Origin: Alteromonas sp. C1M14
Lineage (GTDB): Bacteria > Pseudomonadota > Gammaproteobacteria > Enterobacterales > Alteromonadaceae
Assembly: GCF_018860965.1 (NCBI RefSeq)
Contig: NZ_JAHKQF010000001.1
Location: 51,323-115,322, forward strand
DNA: 64,000 nt
Direction of reading: 5' to 3'
The translations under genes were made by a program, and so were the position numbers. The notes beneath the pieces were generated by a model. It had not been told where the DNA came from, did no database searches, and saw only the letters and a list, made by a program, of their open reading frames with translations. Shown piece after piece: positions 28,597 through 36,745 of this stretch; positions within the stretch are counted from its first letter, which is position 1, and the number at the start of each line of letters is the position of its first letter.

Positions 28597-29539
28597 ACTG
28601 ACAGCACCACAGTGGCTGAAAGCAGCCCTCATCGCCATTTTATTGTTCGCGGTGTTCCAGTCGATGATAGGCGTAGGGCAAATCACCGCCGCTTACGTCA
28701 AACGCCATACCGCCCTTGATTATGTAGAACAACGTGTGGGTCTAGATACCGCATTTTTAGATGTGGGTAACCAAACCCTTAACACACCGGTTAACGAAGC
28801 CGCGGTGGCGCAATATATTAGCCGCTTTAATACCACGTTAAGCACCTTGCACTACCCCATTGCCATACATCATTTACAACACGTTGCCGCCTATGATCCA
28901 CCACCGGCTTATACGGTTGAAACCACCCTGCAATTACAGACGGCTGAACAAGAAATACGTATTAATGTGGGTATGCTGCCGTTAGCAACAAGCTTAAGTC
29001 TTCATCCCTTTGCTATTTTAGCGGCACTCTTATTAACCCCATTAATGTTTGAACTACGGTTGCGAAGTGCGCGGAGTAAAGCTGAAGAAAAAACGGCATT
29101 ACAGCCTCCCGAACCTAAGTTGGTCATTGATATGACAACCAAATCCATAGGCAATGGTGTAGATAGCGACATGGTGGTGATGCAAAATAAACCATTTTGC
29201 TTTTATGCCGCCTTAGTGCGTTTTTGTATTGAAAACCCTCAAGCTACCTTGCCCCAGAATAAAGATGTGCCCCAACCGCTCATCATATTGGCAAATCGCG
29301 TCTTTTTACGCTTAATTGAACTGGGTCATACCAAGCGTAAAAAACCAGATTTCAACGCCAATTTAGATAAAACTCTCAGTGAGATACGGGCCACCCTTGA
29401 TGAAGTGTTTAGTCGATATCCAACTGAAAAAGAAAAGTTTTATCCGCCTAGAGCTCAAGGTGAAGGGTCGCGTTCTAAACAACATTCTTATGCCCTACCG
29501 CCCCTTAACGATGAGGACATTGTGATCCTCGGGAAATAA
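28580..29539 (+). CDS. Two-TM protein with periplasmic domain and possible winged-helix cytoplasmic domain
   Basis: No firm family is recognised. Visible in the 319 residues: TM1 about 12-34; a periplasmic domain of about 110 residues; TM2 about 144-162; and a cytoplasmic C-terminal domain of about 155 residues. That domain begins LVIDMTTKSIG, continues VVMQNKPFCFYAALVRFCIENP, has a helix LDKTLSEIRATLDEVFSRY, and ends in a Gly/Ser-rich hairpin-like stretch. The order of strands, helices and hairpin resembles an OmpR/ToxR-type winged helix, but this is inference without an alignment. Overlap with the PhnD-like gene suggests a ligand-sensing pair. SD AAGGA precedes ATG 28580. Confidence 0.6.
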   Translation: MQRLSELTAPQWLKAALIAILLFAVFQSMIGVGQITAAYVKRHTALDYVEQRVGLDTAFLDVGNQTLNTPVNEAAVAQYISRFNTTLSTLHYPIAIHHLQHVAAYDPPPAYTVETTLQLQTAEQEIRINVGMLPLATSLSLHPFAILAALLLTPLMFELRLRSARSKAEEKTALQPPEPKLVIDMTTKSIGNGVDSDMVVMQNKPFCFYAALVRFCIENPQATLPQNKDVPQPLIILANRVFLRLIELGHTKRKKPDFNANLDKTLSEIRATLDEVFSRYPTEKEKFYPPRAQGEGSRSKQHSYALPPLNDEDIVILGK

Positions 29540-29637
29540 AAACGGTATAAGCACTTCGTAAATATCGTGAATTATAGATTGATTCGCGAGGGGCAAATGC
29601 GTATCTTTGCAAGAGGAAAATTAGCCCCCTTTGAGTT

Positions 29638-30261
29638 ATGCAGTCGCCATTAATTATTGCCATATCCGGAGCATCAGGCTCTGGCAAATCGCTTTTTACT
29701 GAAAATCTACTTAATGCATTCAGTGCACAAGGTCGTCAAGTTCAAATCCTACGGGAAGATCATTACTACCGTGCCCAGGATCATTTACCCATGGAAGCCC
29801 GGGAAAAGAACAACTACGATCATCCAAATGCATTTGAGCATGAATTACTCAAAGCCCATTTACAGGCGCTACGTAATGGTGAACCTATTGATTATCCCCA
29901 TTACTGCTATAAAACCCATACTCGCCTTCCGGATACTGAACGCTTAGCACCTGCGCCGGTTATTATCCTTGAAGGGATCATGCTTCTAGCTCGCCCTGAA
30001 CTATTGCCACATTACGATGTAAAAATCTTCATTGATACACCATTAGATATTTGTCTGATGCGACGCATGATGCGTGACGTAAAAGAACGTGGCAGAACAC
30101 TAGATTCCATCGCAAAACAGTACGAATCAACCGTAAAACCCATGTATCACCAGTTCATCGAACCAAGCCGCTTTACGGCCGATGTTGTGGTAACGCAAGG
30201 GGGAAAAAACCAAATTGCCCTGGATGTGATCAAGTCACATATACAACAGGCATTACAATAA
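29638..30261 (+). CDS. udk: Uridine kinase
   Basis: Phosphorylates uridine (and cytidine) to the nucleotide in pyrimidine salvage. The 207-residue protein has the P-loop GASGSGKS (residues 11-18), the EDHYYRAQDHLPMEAR segment, YDHPNAFEHELL, IILEGIMLL, and FIDTPLDICLMRRMMRD. nupC starts 15 bases downstream, so uptake and phosphorylation are coupled in one operon. Length is normal (E. coli Udk is 213). Confidence 0.93.
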   Translation: MQSPLIIAISGASGSGKSLFTENLLNAFSAQGRQVQILREDHYYRAQDHLPMEAREKNNYDHPNAFEHELLKAHLQALRNGEPIDYPHYCYKTHTRLPDTERLAPAPVIILEGIMLLARPELLPHYDVKIFIDTPLDICLMRRMMRDVKERGRTLDSIAKQYESTVKPMYHQFIEPSRFTADVVVTQGGKNQIALDVIKSHIQQALQ

Positions 30262-30276
30262 TAAAGGAACATCGTT

Positions 30277-31488
30277 ATGGTGAGTTTACTGGGCATTGCG
30301 CTGCTACTAGGCATCGCTTTTCTGCTTTCGTCCAACCGAGCACAAATTAATTTTAGAACCGTGGGTGGTGCTTTTGCCATTCAAGCCCTCATTGGTGCAT
30401 TTATCTTGTACTTTGAGCCGGGTATTAAAATGCTCCTCGCCATGACTGATTTCGTCGACAACATCATCGGATACAGTCAACAAGGTATCAACTTTGTATT
30501 TGGTCCGGTGGGCGATAAGTCACTGGGGTTTATCTTCGCCTTTAACGTACTGCCCGTTATTATTTTCTTCTCCTCCCTTATTGCCGTGCTTTACTATTTA
30601 GGTGCCATGGGTTGGATCATTAATCTGATTGGTGGTTTCTTACAAAAAGTCTTACGTACCAGTAAGCCTGAAAGTATGTCTGCGGCGGCCAACATTTTTG
30701 TCGGCCAAACCGAAGCGCCACTGGTAGTACGTCCTTTTATTCCACACATGACCCGCTCTGAACTTTTCGCGGTAATGGTTGGCGGTTTAGCGTCTATCGC
30801 AGGTTCGGTAATGGCAGGCTATGCGGGTATGGGCGTTGAGCTTAAATACCTATTAGCCGCTAGTTTTATGGCTGCCCCTGGCGGCCTGCTAATGGCGAAG
30901 ATCATGCTACCGGAAACCGAAAAAGCCAAAGACGGTTTGGAAGAAATCGACGCCTCAGAAACGGCCTATGCTAACGTATTTGATGCTGCCGCTAGCGGTG
31001 CCGCATCAGGGTTACAACTTGCCCTTAACGTTGGCGCCATGCTGTTAGCTTTTGTTGCCCTTATCGCCATGCTAAACGGATTAATTGGATGGGCTGGCGG
31101 CCTACTTGGCTACGACAACGTCACCTTTCAAGCCATTCTCGGCTACCTTTTACAACCCCTAGCTTGGGCCATTGGCGTGCCTTGGGATGAAGCCCAACTT
31201 GCCGGCAGCTTCATTGGTCAAAAGTTTGTTGTGAATGAATTTGTTGCCTACCTAGATTTCCTGAAGCATCAAAACGAAATGTCGGAAGTATCCCGTGCTA
31301 TTATTACCTTTGCCCTATGTGGTTTTGCTAACTTTTCATCCATTGCTATTTTAATGGGCGGAATAGGTGCAATGGCCCCTACCCGACGAAAAGAAATCGC
31401 ACAGCTAGGTTTAAAAGCCGTATTTGCCGCTACACTATCTAACTTAATGAGTGCAGCTCTGGCCGGTTTTTATCTGTCATTAGCATAA
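30277..31488 (+). CDS. nupC: Concentrative nucleoside transporter (CNT family)
   Basis: A 403-residue inner-membrane cation-coupled nucleoside importer. Family motifs include [15 protein letters not shown], the [28 protein letters not shown] region (written across positions 30805-30889), [13 protein letters not shown] and [23 protein letters not shown] precedes ATG 30277. It lies downstream of udk, with a terminator behind it. The exact substrate range (pyrimidine or broad) cannot be read from sequence. Confidence 0.93.
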   Translation: MVSLLGIALLLGIAFLLSSNRAQINFRTVGGAFAIQALIGAFILYFEPGIKMLLAMTDFVDNIIGYSQQGINFVFGPVGDKSLGFIFAFNVLPVIIFFSSLIAVLYYLGAMGWIINLIGGFLQKVLRTSKPESMSAAANIFVGQTEAPLVVRPFIPHMTRSELFAVMVGGLASIAGSVMAGYAGMGVELKYLLAASFMAAPGGLLMAKIMLPETEKAKDGLEEIDASETAYANVFDAAASGAASGLQLALNVGAMLLAFVALIAMLNGLIGWAGGLLGYDNVTFQAILGYLLQPLAWAIGVPWDEAQLAGSFIGQKFVVNEFVAYLDFLKHQNEMSEVSRAIITFALCGFANFSSIAILMGGIGAMAPTRRKEIAQLGLKAVFAATLSNLMSAALAGFYLSLA

Positions 31489-31498
31489 TGATTATTGG

Positions 31499-31524
31499 AA
31501 AAGTGAGCTCTGCTCGCTTTTTTA
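31499..31524 (+). terminator. Intrinsic terminator after nupC
   Basis: Arms AAAGTGAGC and GCTCGCTTT (one G-U pair) around TCT, followed by a T-run. Confidence 0.82.
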
Positions 31525-31544
31525 TTGTATTTTAGTAGACCAAA

Positions 31545-31572
31545 TGGTCAGTTTTGTAAACATAACTGGCCA
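31545..31572. promoter_or_regulatory. Inverted repeat upstream of the oxygenase gene
   Basis: TGGTCAGTT (31545-31553) and AACTGGCCA (31564-31572), with one mismatch and 10 bases between. It is operator-like. The cognate protein is unknown. Confidence 0.45.
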
Positions 31573-31587
31573 TGCAAAAAAAGAATG

Positions 31588-31601
31588 TTGATTTAAATCA
31601 A
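31588..31601. promoter_or_regulatory. FNR/Crp-type site (TTGATTTAAATCAA)
   Basis: An exact match to the FNR (EtrA/Anr) consensus TTGAT-N4-ATCAA within a perfect 16-base palindrome (31587-31602). A TATAAT at 31635-31640 with a poor -35 lies downstream. The site centre would be about 52 bases before the expected transcription start. The regulated gene is probably the oxygenase at 31669. Confidence 0.7.
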
Positions 31602-31668
31602 CCTAGGTTTCTTCCACGAAGACAGGGATTTTTCTATAATTCGGCTGTCGTTTGAACAGGAAAATATT

Positions 31669-32508
31669 ATGCAATTAAAAGCGGTAGATTATCAGTCGCC
31701 CACTGCACAAGAAGAATTTGTTGAGTCCTTGCGGGAAACCGGGTTTGGCGTACTTAAAAACCATCCGATAGCTCAGGCTACGGTTACCAACATCTATGAA
31801 TCCTGGCAAACGTTTTTCGACAGTGAAGACAAGCACAATTATGTCTACAATAAAGGCACTCAAGATGGTTTCTTTCCTCAAAGTGTGTCTGAGGTAGCAA
31901 AAGGCTTTACCAAAAAAGATATCAAAGAGTATTTTCACTTTTATCCTTGGGGGCAATGTCCATCACCATTACGACCCCAACTGGCTGATTATTACGCCCA
32001 AGCCAACACGTTAGCTCAGGAATTGCTAAGTTGGATTGAAGCCCACTCGCCAACGGAAGTAAGTCGCCATTACAGCGAGCCGTTGTCAAACATGATCAAA
32101 GACAGTGATCAAACACTACTGCGGGTTTTACATTATCCGCCCTTGCAGGGTAACGAAGAAGTGGATGCGATTCGGGCAGCGGCCCATGAAGACATCAACT
32201 TGATCACCATCTTGCCTGCCGCCAATGAACCTGGTCTGCAAGTTAAAGCCAAAGACGGTAGCTGGATTGACGTGCCCTGTGACTTCGGCAACCTAATTGT
32301 GAATATCGGTGATATGTTGCAAGAAGCGTCAGGCCATTACTTTCCGTCCACGACCCATCGCGTGGTAAACCCTGACGGAGCAGACATGACCAAATCTCGT
32401 ATCTCGTTGCCGTTATTTTTGCATCCGCGCCCAGATGTAGTTTTGTCTGAACGCCACACTGCCCATTCCTACCTACAGGAACGGTTAAAAGAACTTGGCG
32501 TTATCTAA
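31669..32508 (+). CDS. 2-oxoglutarate-Fe(II) oxygenase, isopenicillin-N-synthase-like
   Basis: A 279-residue non-haem iron dioxygenase of the IPNS/2OG family. The iron ligands are visible: His173 and Asp175 in AAHEDINL, and His230 in STTHRVVNP. Arg244 and Ser246 (KSRISLP) would bind the 2-oxoglutarate carboxylate. The N-terminal region ETGFGVLKNHPI matches the DIOX_N domain. The substrate is unknown, and no pathway genes adjoin it. The exact FNR-type site upstream suggests oxygen-dependent expression, which suits an O2-consuming enzyme. SD AGGAAA precedes ATG 31669. Confidence 0.88.
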   Translation: MQLKAVDYQSPTAQEEFVESLRETGFGVLKNHPIAQATVTNIYESWQTFFDSEDKHNYVYNKGTQDGFFPQSVSEVAKGFTKKDIKEYFHFYPWGQCPSPLRPQLADYYAQANTLAQELLSWIEAHSPTEVSRHYSEPLSNMIKDSDQTLLRVLHYPPLQGNEEVDAIRAAAHEDINLITILPAANEPGLQVKAKDGSWIDVPCDFGNLIVNIGDMLQEASGHYFPSTTHRVVNPDGADMTKSRISLPLFLHPRPDVVLSERHTAHSYLQERLKELGVI

Positions 32509-32522
32509 CAGTCATCAAATAC

Positions 32523-32549
32523 AAAAAAAGGGGCATTAGCCCCTTTTTT
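32523..32549. terminator. Bidirectional terminator between oxygenase and lipoprotein genes
   Basis: GGGGC (32530-32534), ATTA, GCCCC (32539-32543), flanked by seven A and six T. The minus-strand gene's stop touches the right arm's T-run. Confidence 0.9.
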
Positions 32550-33723
32550 ATATTGCACTTTGCAAGCTGGACATTTCAGATAAATATTTGTCTTGGTCTT
32601 GCTCGTTAGGCGCATGCTTTGCCGCCAATTTTAAATACACCAAGGCTTTTCCAATATCACCAAGCTCGTAATGCGCCTTTCCCATGCCGTATAAGATGAC
32701 ATGCTGGGTACGATCTAAGCGTCGAGCCCGTTTGTAATGCAACAAAGCGGCTTCAGGATCACCATAATCTAACGCTTCTTCACCGAGAATATAGTGATAA
32801 AACGGATTCTCATCTCGCTTAGACTCTATACGCCGCGTGATCCTCACGGCCATATCGGTGTCACCTTGTATCTTATACAGTACAGCTAAGTTCTCCCACG
32901 CAGTGAGATTATTGTCATTCAAGCTTAGCGCTTTCTCATAACTGGCTCTAGCCGCATCGTAGGCCCCTTTACGTCGATATATCACGCCAAGGTTCACCCA
33001 AGTAGAACCAAAACCATCATACAATGACGCCGCTTTTTTAAAGTAGGCATAGGCTTGCGTATTGTTTTTTGCCAATAACGCGTCAGCGCCCTTGTTGTTA
33101 TAGAACATGGCTAGCACTTCATTTTGTGAAATAGCACTTCGGACAAAATTCGTCCGTACCGTCTGGGGATCAAAATCCACATCAATAAAATGATTCGACA
33201 TTTGGTTATGACGCATATTACTTGGCAGCGAAACCCGCAGATTGACGTGCCCATTGAGCAAGTTCATCCCATCGCGACGAGTCCAAACCTCAGGTATTTT
33301 CACCTCATAAAATGTGGCATCATACCCAGCATAGCGAGCCATGGCATAGGTCATTACCGTTAGCGACAAACAATTTGCCGCCTGATTGGCAAAGGTTTGG
33401 GATGCAATTGAATTCGCATCCGTTTTATACTGAAGCCCGAGTTCAGAATGATGAAAAATTTGTCTGACCAAATTCTTAAGATTTTCACTTTCAGAATTGC
33501 TAGCCAATTGAGTACTTTTCACAAAAGCTCGGGCATCGGCGTCTAAGGCAAAAATATCTTTTGGTGTTTCTATTTTAACGGTTTGATAATCAGGGAATAA
33601 ATCATCCCGCATTAAAACCGTATTTGCATTGTTGCTATCAGATAACAGCGTACTCTGACAGCCAGTTAAAATTAAAAAAGGCAATAATATTATAAGTTTA
33701 ATGTACATCGTACGTACCAGCAT
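32548..33723 (-). CDS. Lipoprotein with transglutaminase-like domain and TPR repeats
   Basis: A 391-residue lipoprotein with lipobox LTGC (Cys22). A cysteine-protease/transglutaminase-like fold follows, with the Cys-His-Asp order of the family: Cys in NQAANCLSLTV, His in LNGHVNLRV, Asp in HFIDVDFDP. From about residue 200 to the end there are about five tetratricopeptide repeats (for example STWVNLGVIYRRKGAYDAAR). It is anchored in the envelope, and the partner or substrate is unknown. ATG 33723 is chosen because GGAGG lies eight bases before it; the frame also has a TTG at 33738. It is divergent from the ParA gene. Confidence 0.82.
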   Translation of the reverse strand: MLVRTMYIKLIILLPFLILTGCQSTLLSDSNNANTVLMRDDLFPDYQTVKIETPKDIFALDADARAFVKSTQLASNSESENLKNLVRQIFHHSELGLQYKTDANSIASQTFANQAANCLSLTVMTYAMARYAGYDATFYEVKIPEVWTRRDGMNLLNGHVNLRVSLPSNMRHNQMSNHFIDVDFDPQTVRTNFVRSAISQNEVLAMFYNNKGADALLAKNNTQAYAYFKKAASLYDGFGSTWVNLGVIYRRKGAYDAARASYEKALSLNDNNLTAWENLAVLYKIQGDTDMAVRITRRIESKRDENPFYHYILGEEALDYGDPEAALLHYKRARRLDRTQHVILYGMGKAHYELGDIGKALVYLKLAAKHAPNEQDQDKYLSEMSSLQSAI

Positions 33724-33956
33724 CGGCGTGTCCTCCAAACTGGGTAAGTTCGGACATTATACATTAAAGCAACATTTTTAACATTTAATTCACATTAAAT
33801 TCCTGTGGACTCATCGCAATAAAAGTAAAAAACACTTTACAATAGAATTAGCAGTTACGTGATTTCAGGCACTTATGGCGATGCTTGGCCTTTACAATGC
33901 TCAGGTACATTGAGCTTTTTCGTTCTTAACTTGTCGAATTTTCACCGGAGAGACAG

Positions 33957-34739
33957 ATGAAACGGGTGGTGTTTAATCAAAAAGGCGGGGTGGGTAAGTC
34001 GACAATCAGTGCAAATCTTGCGGCGCAAAGTGCGCGTCAGGGGCTGCGTACATTACTGGTGGATCTTGACGCTCAAGGCAACAGTACGCACTATTGTGGG
34101 GTCGATGTTAACAACGATGGGTTAACCGTCGCCGATATGTTTAAACAAGTGGTTGGATGGTTTTCTAAACCTGAGCCTCCGGAGGCCTTTGTCAGACCAA
34201 CCCCCTTTAACCACCTGTTTGTACTGCCTTCTCACCCAAGCCTTGCCGATGTAGAAAGAGAACTCGAAAATCGCTACAAAATGTTCAAATTAAAGGAAAC
34301 CTTGTCTGAATTAGAGACCGAGTTTGATCGGGTTTATATTGATACGCCCCCCAACTTTAACTTTTATTCAAAAGCGGCACTTATTGCAGCAGACCGCTTT
34401 ATTGTTCCTTTCGACTGCGACGACTTTTCTATACAGGCAATCGACCGCCTATTGCAGAATGTGTTAGAACTGCGTGCCGATCACAATCCCGAGTTACAAC
34501 TCGAAGGTATTGTCATCAACCAATTCAATGCCCAAGCGAAACTTCCTATTGAGCTCATTGCAGCATTGGAGGCAAAATCTCTACCGGTATTTGCACAAAA
34601 GGTACATAGTTCGGTTAAGGTAAAAGAGTCTCACTCTAAACGAATGCCACTGCCTTACTTAGCGCCCGCCCATAAAGTCAGCATGCAATTTGCTCAATTG
34701 TGGGAAGAGCTCGAGCAAGGGCAAAATGCGCCTCAATAA
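33957..34739 (+). CDS. ParA/MinD-family ATPase (orphan)
   Basis: A 260-residue deviant-Walker ATPase. The P-loop is KGGVGKST (residues 9-16), Walker A' is LLVDLDAQGNST, and Walker B is RVYIDTPPNFNF. No ParB or parS-like repeat is beside it and no replication gene is near, so it is not the main chromosome partition ATPase. It more likely positions a cellular structure or protein complex. An SD (GGAGA) lies close before the ATG. The neighbour downstream is a MAPEG protein with its own start 91 bases away. Confidence 0.88.
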   Translation: MKRVVFNQKGGVGKSTISANLAAQSARQGLRTLLVDLDAQGNSTHYCGVDVNNDGLTVADMFKQVVGWFSKPEPPEAFVRPTPFNHLFVLPSHPSLADVERELENRYKMFKLKETLSELETEFDRVYIDTPPNFNFYSKAALIAADRFIVPFDCDDFSIQAIDRLLQNVLELRADHNPELQLEGIVINQFNAQAKLPIELIAALEAKSLPVFAQKVHSSVKVKESHSKRMPLPYLAPAHKVSMQFAQLWEELEQGQNAPQ

Positions 34740-34830
34740 CCTAAGGACAACGACGGCGTCAAACTTTGCTTTTCCAGTGATCTATTTTCCCCATTAAAAC
34801 GAAAAAACATAAAATTCTGATGGTATCGCT

Positions 34831-35247
34831 ATGTTGACGTCTTATTATCTTGCTATATCTGGGTTGTGGGTGGTAAGCCTCACAATTTTTATTCAAGGTT
34901 TGATAGCCGCAATCGCCCACGCGCGCATGCCTGCTGCCGTACCAGGCAAAATGGCCGATGATCTAGGTCACGAGTCTTTCGTGTTTCGTAGTCATCGTAC
35001 CTTCCACAACTCTTTAGAAAACGCCCTCGTATTTATTGTCCCGGCTATATTGGCCATGTTTATCAGCGTTTCACCTACAGTGCTTGCCTGTATCGTTTGG
35101 ATTTACGCCATCGCGAGGATCGTGCATATGTTGTTATATTACATCCTCTCAACAGACAAGAATCCGAGCCCGAGAAGTTATTTCTATCTTTTAGGCGCAC
35201 TGACAAATATGCTATTGTTCATAGTTCTAGGCATATCATTAGTTTAG
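34831..35247 (+). CDS. MAPEG-family membrane protein
   Basis: A 138-residue protein with four predicted helices, of the MAPEG family (membrane-associated proteins in eicosanoid and glutathione metabolism). The family segment FRSHRTFHNSLENALVFIVPA is present (positions 34984-35046), and ARIVHMLLYY in helix 3 matches too. Bacterial members are often glutathione transferases of unknown substrate. No SD stands out. Confidence 0.82.
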   Translation: MLTSYYLAISGLWVVSLTIFIQGLIAAIAHARMPAAVPGKMADDLGHESFVFRSHRTFHNSLENALVFIVPAILAMFISVSPTVLACIVWIYAIARIVHMLLYYILSTDKNPSPRSYFYLLGALTNMLLFIVLGISLV

Positions 35248-35399
35248 GTGAGCTACAATTAATGCAATACCATGTCTGTAGTCGTGTTTCCTCTTAAAAA
35301 TGTAGACGTTTGACGCATATACTTACCTCATTATTGTGCGTATGTTGTAATGGTAAAAATCTATATTTGATTGATTAACTTAATTTTTAAGGTAGCAGA

Positions 35400-36353
35400 T
35401 TGCTTCAACGACCGAACAATCGTTCTATTCAAGACTGTACAGTCTTAATTGTGGACGACCAAGCCTCGAGTAGGCTTGTTATCTATACCCTTCTTGAAGA
35501 GCTGGTTAATTGTGACCAGGTCGCCAGTGCGCAAGAAGCATTAGAATATTGTTCTGAAGCTCCACCAGATTTGATTCTGATGGACGTATTCATGCCGATG
35601 ATGGATGGGCATGAAGCCTGTAAGAAACTCAGTATTAATCCGAAAACTCAGCATATTCCCGTTATTTTTGTCACTGGCTCTGTATCCGATGCAGAACAGG
35701 AAAAATGCTGGAATGCCGGTGGCGTAGACTTTGTTCAAAAACCCGTTAATGCCACGACCCTTATTAATCGGGTTAAGTCTCATCTTACTCACAAATTAAA
35801 AACCGATTTACTTGAACATCTTATCTACACCGACAGGTTAACAGGCAGCTTTAATCGGCATTATTTAGAAGACACGTTACCGGATATTACCCGTGACGCC
35901 AATCGCGATGCCTCTCCCTTATCATTGGCCATTTTCGATGTAGACTTTTTCAAGCAATATAATGACGAATATGGACATATTGAAGGTGATACGTGTTTGT
36001 GGCGACTATCAAAAGCCCTCAAAGAAGCCCTATTACGGCCAATGGATCGCTTAATTCGTGCTGGCGGTGAAGAATTTTTAATCCTTCTTCCGGATACCGA
36101 CGAAGCCGGTGCCAGTACCGTGTGTGATCGGGTTGTATCGACGATCCGTCAACTGGCGATCCCACATATGAAATCACCGTTTGAATTTGTTACCGTCAGT
36201 GCCGGCGCAGCCACTTACAACCCCAGTAGTACAACCACTATTGACGATACCATGCTTAAAGCCGATCAGTGTTTGTATAAGGCTAAAGGGAACGGCAGAA
36301 ACACCTATACTTACGTAGACGCCACGGGGCATATTCGGGATAAAGATCAATGA
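35400..36353 (+). CDS. Response regulator with diguanylate cyclase output (REC-GGDEF)
   Basis: A 317-residue protein. The receiver domain (about 12-130) has acidic residues VDD (18-20), the phospho-acceptor Asp62 in LILMDVFMP and Lys in VQKPV. The GGDEF domain (about 140-310) has an intact active site GGEEF (222-226) and an inhibitory site RPMD (213-216) five residues before it, so it should make cyclic-di-GMP with product feedback. The start is TTG 35400 with AAGG upstream. The Hpt gene overlaps its stop by four bases. No histidine kinase is adjacent. Confidence 0.92.
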   Translation: MLQRPNNRSIQDCTVLIVDDQASSRLVIYTLLEELVNCDQVASAQEALEYCSEAPPDLILMDVFMPMMDGHEACKKLSINPKTQHIPVIFVTGSVSDAEQEKCWNAGGVDFVQKPVNATTLINRVKSHLTHKLKTDLLEHLIYTDRLTGSFNRHYLEDTLPDITRDANRDASPLSLAIFDVDFFKQYNDEYGHIEGDTCLWRLSKALKEALLRPMDRLIRAGGEEFLILLPDTDEAGASTVCDRVVSTIRQLAIPHMKSPFEFVTVSAGAATYNPSSTTTIDDTMLKADQCLYKAKGNGRNTYTYVDATGHIRDKDQ

Positions 36354-36685
36354 GCGATTTACCCATTTTAGACAAAACCAGTGCCCTTAGCCGGCTAATG
36401 AACAATGAAGCCTTGTACAATAAACTCATTGTGATGTTCATCGGTCAAGTTAACGACACCAAGCCATTACTCGAAGTGCAACAACCCCATTCACCGGATT
36501 TATTACTCGCGGTGCATTCACTTAAAGGCTCGGCCGGCGAGATTGGTGCAAAAGCCTTACACGCTTTGTTATCACAGATAGAGCATACAATGAAACACGA
36601 GCCGGAAAATATCACCGCATCCGATTTCAACAGTATTAATGAAGAAGTGTCACGACTGCTTGCACTACTTGGCCCTCAGCATTAA
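36350..36685 (+). CDS. Hpt (histidine phosphotransfer) protein
   Basis: A 111-residue single-domain phosphotransfer protein. The phosphorylatable His56 lies in AVHSLKGSAGEIGA. It overlaps the REC-GGDEF gene by ATGA, so the two are translationally coupled. It probably brings phosphate from a hybrid kinase elsewhere to that receiver. Confidence 0.9.
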   Translation: MSDLPILDKTSALSRLMNNEALYNKLIVMFIGQVNDTKPLLEVQQPHSPDLLLAVHSLKGSAGEIGAKALHALLSQIEHTMKHEPENITASDFNSINEEVSRLLALLGPQH

Positions 36686-36745
36686 GTATTCGCTGTAGCG
36701 TCAGGCCGAGTAGACATACCTTGTTATTACTGTGTCCATCGTAAA

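Noticed and set aside
33957..34739. ParA as marker of a plasmid or chromosomal partition locus
   Set aside because: No ParB, parS-like repeats or replication genes adjoin it.
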